8,622 bases of DNA from Fidelibacterota bacterium (lineage in GTDB: Bacteria > Marinisomatota > Marinisomatia > Marinisomatales > UBA1611): the NCBI GenBank assembly GCA_002722105.1, contig PBKF01000021.1, positions 9,574 through 18,195 of the forward strand. The letters are read 5' to 3'. Shown here piece after piece: positions 6,487 to 8,622 of the stretch (its first letter is position 1; every line of letters begins with the position of its first letter). The position numbers were made by a program, and so were the translations under genes. The notes under the pieces are model-generated. The model was not told the origin of the DNA, did no database searches, and saw nothing but the letters and a program-made list of their open reading frames with translations.

Positions 6487-6937
6487 AATTAATACAGCTG
6501 GCGGAATTGTAATAAAAAACAATGCAATTTTATTTATAAAAAAAAATGATGTTTGGGATTTGCCAAAAGGAAAAATTAAAAAAGGCGACAAAAAAAGATA
6601 TACAGCTATTAATGAAATATCTGAAGAAACTGGTTTAAAAAAAGAATCATTAATAATAAAAAATAAATTAATCCCGACATATTACCATAAGAGGATTAAT
6701 GCACACCATTTTATAAAAAAAACATATTGGTATCTAGTGGAGTATAATGGAAGTTTATCTCAAAAATTAATTCCAGACAAACACGAGGGAATTACACAAT
6801 GTAAGTGGGTGAGCTATAAAGACTTAGAATATATTCTTAAAGATTGCCACATATGGATAGCATACTTAATAAAATATTTTAAGGGGACAATATATTATAG
6901 AGATTCTATTAATTCGACCACCTCATCTAATATCTAA
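6476..6937 (+). CDS. Nudix hydrolase overlapping ppk2
   Basis: The 153-residue protein is a single Nudix domain, cleaving nucleoside-diphosphate-linked or related pyrophosphate substrates. The box at residues 32-54 reads Gly32-x5-Asp38-x7-Asn46-Glu47-Ile-Ser-Glu50-Glu51-Thr-Gly53-Leu. The metal-binding glutamates 47, 50 and 51 are present, but the first Glu of the box is Asp and the Arg is Asn. The preceding Trp-Asp-Leu-Pro-Lys-Gly and the later Lys-Thr-Tyr-Trp-Tyr strand resemble Bacteroidota-type Nudix proteins. The substrate is unknown: mutagenic nucleotides, dinucleoside polyphosphates, or short polyphosphate/diphosphoinositol types are options. The start lies inside ppk2 with an 11-base overlap, ATGAACAATAA, nearly the same as the overlap ATGAGAAATAA at 448, so coupling to ppk2 translation is likely. 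The gene is very AT-rich (about 20-27% GC in three 60-base lines I counted) and has A runs of nine (6538-6546) and eight (6715-6722) bases. Confidence 0.88.
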   Translation: MNNKINTAGGIVIKNNAILFIKKNDVWDLPKGKIKKGDKKRYTAINEISEETGLKKESLIIKNKLIPTYYHKRINAHHFIKKTYWYLVEYNGSLSQKLIPDKHEGITQCKWVSYKDLEYILKDCHIWIAYLIKYFKGTIYYRDSINSTTSSNI

Positions 6938-7129
6938 AATCTGCTTTTCATAAAAGGCACGAGGTTTATTAGCTGTCTTATTATCATGAACTACAACATA
7001 TCCATTTTTAAACCTTGCCATACCGCTGATTGTTAATTCTTGTTTTTTTTTAGTTAAGGTCAACTATTGATTATCTGCATACAAAAAACAGTATATTGAT
7101 GTAGAAGATAGAATGATTTTATTTTTCAT
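6923..7129 (-). pseudogene. Remnant of a small secreted protein gene, in-frame stop, opposite strand
   Basis: On the minus strand an ATG at 7129-7127 begins a 68-codon frame ending at the TGA at 6925-6923, broken once by a TAG at 7066-7064. The first part, Met-Lys-Asn-Lys-Ile-Ile-Leu then a hydrophobic run ending Leu-Tyr-Ala-Asp, looks like a signal peptide. After the TAG, the same frame continues with Leu-Thr-Ile-Ser-Gly-Met-Ala-Arg-Phe, Gly-Tyr-Val-Val-Val-His-Asp-Asn-Lys and Pro-Arg-Ala. This resembles the first strand region of secreted beta-propeller or esterase/phytase-like proteins, but I cannot name the family. Its end overlaps the 3' end of the Nudix gene, suggesting the remainder was lost. 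A run of nine A (T on + at 7043-7051) lies inside. It is head-to-head with phoB, so the two may once have shared a control region. A chance open frame remains possible in such AT-rich DNA. Confidence 0.4.
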
Positions 7130-7190
7130 CAGATTTCAAATAATTATTTTTCTTAAAAACCCAATCAGTTTATGATACTATATAAAGAAT

Positions 7191-7224
7191 TATTTCACCA
7201 AACCTAATATATTTCTAACAAACC
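7191..7224 (+). promoter_or_regulatory. Imperfect direct repeat upstream of phoB (candidate operator)
   Basis: TATTTC-AC-CAAACC (7191-7204) and TATTTC-TAA-CAAACC (7210-7224) repeat about 19-20 bases apart, roughly two helical turns. They end 23 bases before the phoB ATG. Paired half-sites in front of an OmpR-family regulator gene fit an autoregulatory binding site, although they do not match the E. coli Pho box. The rest of 7130-7247 is AT-rich with no other clear signal. Confidence 0.35.
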
Positions 7225-7227
7225 ATT

Positions 7228-7233
7228 TATAAT
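7228..7233 (+). promoter_or_regulatory. Possible -10 element (TATAAT) for phoB
   Basis: A perfect TATAAT sits 14 bases before the phoB ATG and just after the direct repeat. No good -35 sequence is at the usual distance, which would suit an activator-dependent promoter, and the leader would be only a few bases. In DNA this AT-rich the match may be chance. No Shine-Dalgarno precedes the ATG. Confidence 0.2.
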
Positions 7234-7247
7234 TTTATTTTAATACC

Positions 7248-7943
7248 ATGTCAAAAAAACATATTTTAATTATTGAAGACGAAAAAGACATTGCTGAGCT
7301 TCTTGAATATAACCTTGGTGCTGGTGGATATTATACATATGTCGCTAATAATGGGGAAACCGGTCTCAAAGTGGCTAGAAAACAAAATCCGGACCTCATT
7401 CTTCTTGATCTAATGCTGCCTGGAATTCAGGGGTTAGATGTTTGTCGAATTATCAAGACTGATGAAGACACAAAAAATATCCCAATAGTAATGCTTACTG
7501 CACTTGGGCAAGAAGAAAATATTGTGAAGGGCTTGGAATCGGGAGCTGATGATTATATTACCAAACCGTTCAGTTTTAAAATATTGTTAGCAAGAATTAA
7601 ATCCGTTCTCCGTAGGGGTAAACTAGAAGAGCAAGACCTAAATAAAGAAATAAAAATTTTTGATGTAACAATTAAACCAAGAACAAGAGAAGTGATTATA
7701 AGCAATGCATTTATTGAACTAACTTTTACAGAATTTCAAATTTTACATTTATTGTCATCACACCCTGGATGGGTTTTTACAAGGTATCAAATTATTGATA
7801 AGATACGTGGAGATAATTACTCCGTAACAGACCGTTCCATAGATTTTCAAATAGTTGGGTTGAGAAAAAAAATGGGTGAATCTGGGTCTCTCATTCAGAC
7901 CATTCGTGGTGTTGGGTATCGATTTAAACCTAGGGATTCCTAG
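7248..7943 (+). CDS. phoB: PhoB-like response regulator (OmpR family)
   Basis: The 231-residue protein has a receiver domain (about 1-122) and an OmpR/PhoB winged-helix DNA-binding domain (about 135-227). The acidic pocket Glu10-Asp11, phosphoacceptor Asp54 (Leu-Leu-Asp-Leu-Met-Leu-Pro-Gly), switch Thr84 and Lys106 (Lys-Pro-Phe) are all present. The C-terminal domain has the recognition-helix region Asp-Arg-Ser-Ile-Asp-Phe-Gln-Ile-Val-Gly-Leu-Arg-Lys-Lys and the final Thr-Ile-Arg-Gly-Val-Gly-Tyr-Arg-Phe hairpin. Phosphorylated PhoB activates phosphate-starvation genes. The assignment to PhoB rather than another OmpR-type regulator rests on overall similarity, the PhoR-like kinase 33 bases downstream, and the phosphatase, GDPD and PPK2 genes nearby. 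A decayed paralogue of its receiver lies at 4040. A stem-loop spans its stop codon. Confidence 0.85.
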   Translation: MSKKHILIIEDEKDIAELLEYNLGAGGYYTYVANNGETGLKVARKQNPDLILLDLMLPGIQGLDVCRIIKTDEDTKNIPIVMLTALGQEENIVKGLESGADDYITKPFSFKILLARIKSVLRRGKLEEQDLNKEIKIFDVTIKPRTREVIISNAFIELTFTEFQILHLLSSHPGWVFTRYQIIDKIRGDNYSVTDRSIDFQIVGLRKKMGESGSLIQTIRGVGYRFKPRDS

Positions 7944-7947
7944 GTTT
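7926..7947 (+). terminator. Stem-loop over the phoB stop codon (possible attenuator)
   Basis: AAACCTAGG and CCTAGGTTT form a perfect 9-bp stem with the tetraloop GATT; the right arm runs into a short TTTT (7945-7948). The phoB stop TAG (7941-7943) is in the right arm. The stem resembles a weak intrinsic terminator inside the phoB-phoR operon, which could lower phoR expression relative to phoB, with translating ribosomes disrupting the stem up to the stop. The T run is short, so strength is doubtful. Confidence 0.4.
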
Positions 7948-7976
7948 TCTATTGGTTTAATTCCTTATAATTCTTG

Positions 7977-8622
7977 ATGGCCAAACACCTAAAAAGAAAT
8001 AAAACAGAAGAAGATACAAATTTTGTCTTATCAAACATGACAGAAGGTGTATTGGTCGTAGATAACCAAAAAACTATTCTGATGATAAATAAATCAGGAC
8101 TCACATATCTGAATATTATGACAAAGAATCCAATTGGGCTCAAGATTGACAAAGCAATAAAGGATGAGAACTTTCAATCCTACATTAATGAATTAATTGA
8201 ATCCAATACCGCTCAAAAAAAGGAGATCAGAATTAAAAAGAACATGGATAGATTTTTTCTGGTTAACGGAACCATTCTCCAGGGTCGACAATCAGGATAT
8301 CTTGTATTGTTAAGCGATATTACCAAATTGAAACAACTTGAAAAAATAAGACAGGATTTTGTTGCAAATGTTAGTCATGAACTAAAAACTCCAATTACAT
8401 CAATTGTAGGGTTTCTGGAAACTGTTCAACAAAAAGGACTTCCAAAAGACAAAAGAAAATCATTTCTAAAAAAAGCGCTCAAAAACTCTAATAGACTAAA
8501 TTCGATCATTGACGACCTCCTTTGGTTATCAAAAATTGAATCCATGGAAGACAATGACAGTTTTGATCTTACCAATCAGAGCCTTAATGATATTATACAT
8601 GGTGCGGTTAATGATTTTCAAA
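7977..8622 (+). CDS. phoR: PhoR-like sensor histidine kinase without membrane segment (3' end outside window)
   Basis: The first 215 residues are visible. A PAS domain spans about 14-117 (Met-Thr-Glu-Gly-Val-Leu-Val-Val-Asp, closing with Ser-Asp-Ile-Thr-Lys-Leu). The dimerisation and phosphoacceptor domain follows with Asp-Phe-Val-Ala-Asn-Val-Ser-His134-Glu-Leu-Lys-Thr-Pro, the hallmark H-box of PhoR-type kinases, then a Gly-Phe-Leu-Glu-Thr segment and an Asp-Asp-Leu-Leu-Trp-Leu-Ser-Lys-Ile-Glu helix. The ATP-binding domain begins near residue 195 and runs off the window. An in-frame TAA at 7968-7970 fixes the start at the ATG at 7977 (or the TTG just before). No hydrophobic segment exists upstream of the PAS domain, so the kinase is predicted to be soluble, unlike the membrane-bound E. 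coli PhoR. It lies 33 bases after phoB and should phosphorylate it. Confidence 0.87.
   Translation, partial: MAKHLKRNKTEEDTNFVLSNMTEGVLVVDNQKTILMINKSGLTYLNIMTKNPIGLKIDKAIKDENFQSYINELIESNTAQKKEIRIKKNMDRFFLVNGTILQGRQSGYLVLLSDITKLKQLEKIRQDFVANVSHELKTPITSIVGFLETVQQKGLPKDKRKSFLKKALKNSNRLNSIIDDLLWLSKIESMEDNDSFDLTNQSLNDIIHGAVNDFQ

Noticed and set aside
6941..6958. Weak stem-loop after the Nudix gene
   Set aside because: The stem is about seven pairs with a G-T wobble and no T run follows; it is better explained as part of the minus-strand gene remnant.
7043..7051. Run of nine T as a terminator for the Nudix transcript
   Set aside because: No convincing GC-containing stem precedes it, and it lies within the minus-strand remnant as lysine codons.
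7949..8152. Minus-strand open frame at the start of phoR
   Set aside because: It overlaps the PAS-domain coding sequence, which has clear homology in the plus frame.

Overview
The window is AT-rich bacterial DNA with very tight gene packing and every intact gene on the + strand. It carries a run of hydrolases followed by a cluster with a clear phosphate theme. No rRNA, tRNA, CRISPR array or insertion sequence is visible. Several genes start without a good Shine-Dalgarno sequence, and the protein families (a Bacteroidota-style Nudix enzyme, a short Tat-exported PhoX, a secreted penicillin-acylase-type Ntn hydrolase) would fit a marine or free-living FCB-group bacterium such as a Bacteroidota or Marinimicrobia relative. 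That placement is a guess from protein style only.

Region 1 (1-3635) is an operon of three overlapping genes: the 3' end of an M1-family metallopeptidase, a membrane-anchored or exported penicillin acylase family Ntn hydrolase, and a membrane-anchored glycerophosphodiester phosphodiesterase. The overlaps are 11 bases and 1 base, so translation is probably coupled. Region 2 (3636-4330) holds a single-domain rhodanese, two back-to-back inverted repeats at its 3' end, and a decayed response-regulator receiver gene (4040-4301). That remnant is a frameshifted, truncated relative of the intact PhoB-like gene 3 kb downstream.

Region 3 (4331-6937) holds a Tat-exported PhoX-like (DUF839) phosphatase, then a polyphosphate kinase 2 gene overlapping a Nudix hydrolase by 11 bases. 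The PPK2-Nudix pair looks more AT-rich than its flanks. Region 4 (6938-8622) has a 310-base gap containing a broken minus-strand gene for a small secreted protein and a direct repeat in front of phoB, then phoB and the start of phoR, which runs off the window. A stem-loop sits across the phoB stop codon. The encoded PhoR begins directly at its PAS domain and has no membrane segment.

Together, the GDPD, PhoX, PPK2, Nudix and PhoB/PhoR genes make a plausible phosphate-scavenging and phosphate-storage module: release of phosphate from diesters and monoesters outside the cytoplasm, handling of polyphosphate and nucleotides inside, and control by a two-component system. The shared regulation is inferred from proximity; no convincing classical Pho box was found by eye. 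Two broken genes next to this module suggest it has been reshuffled.
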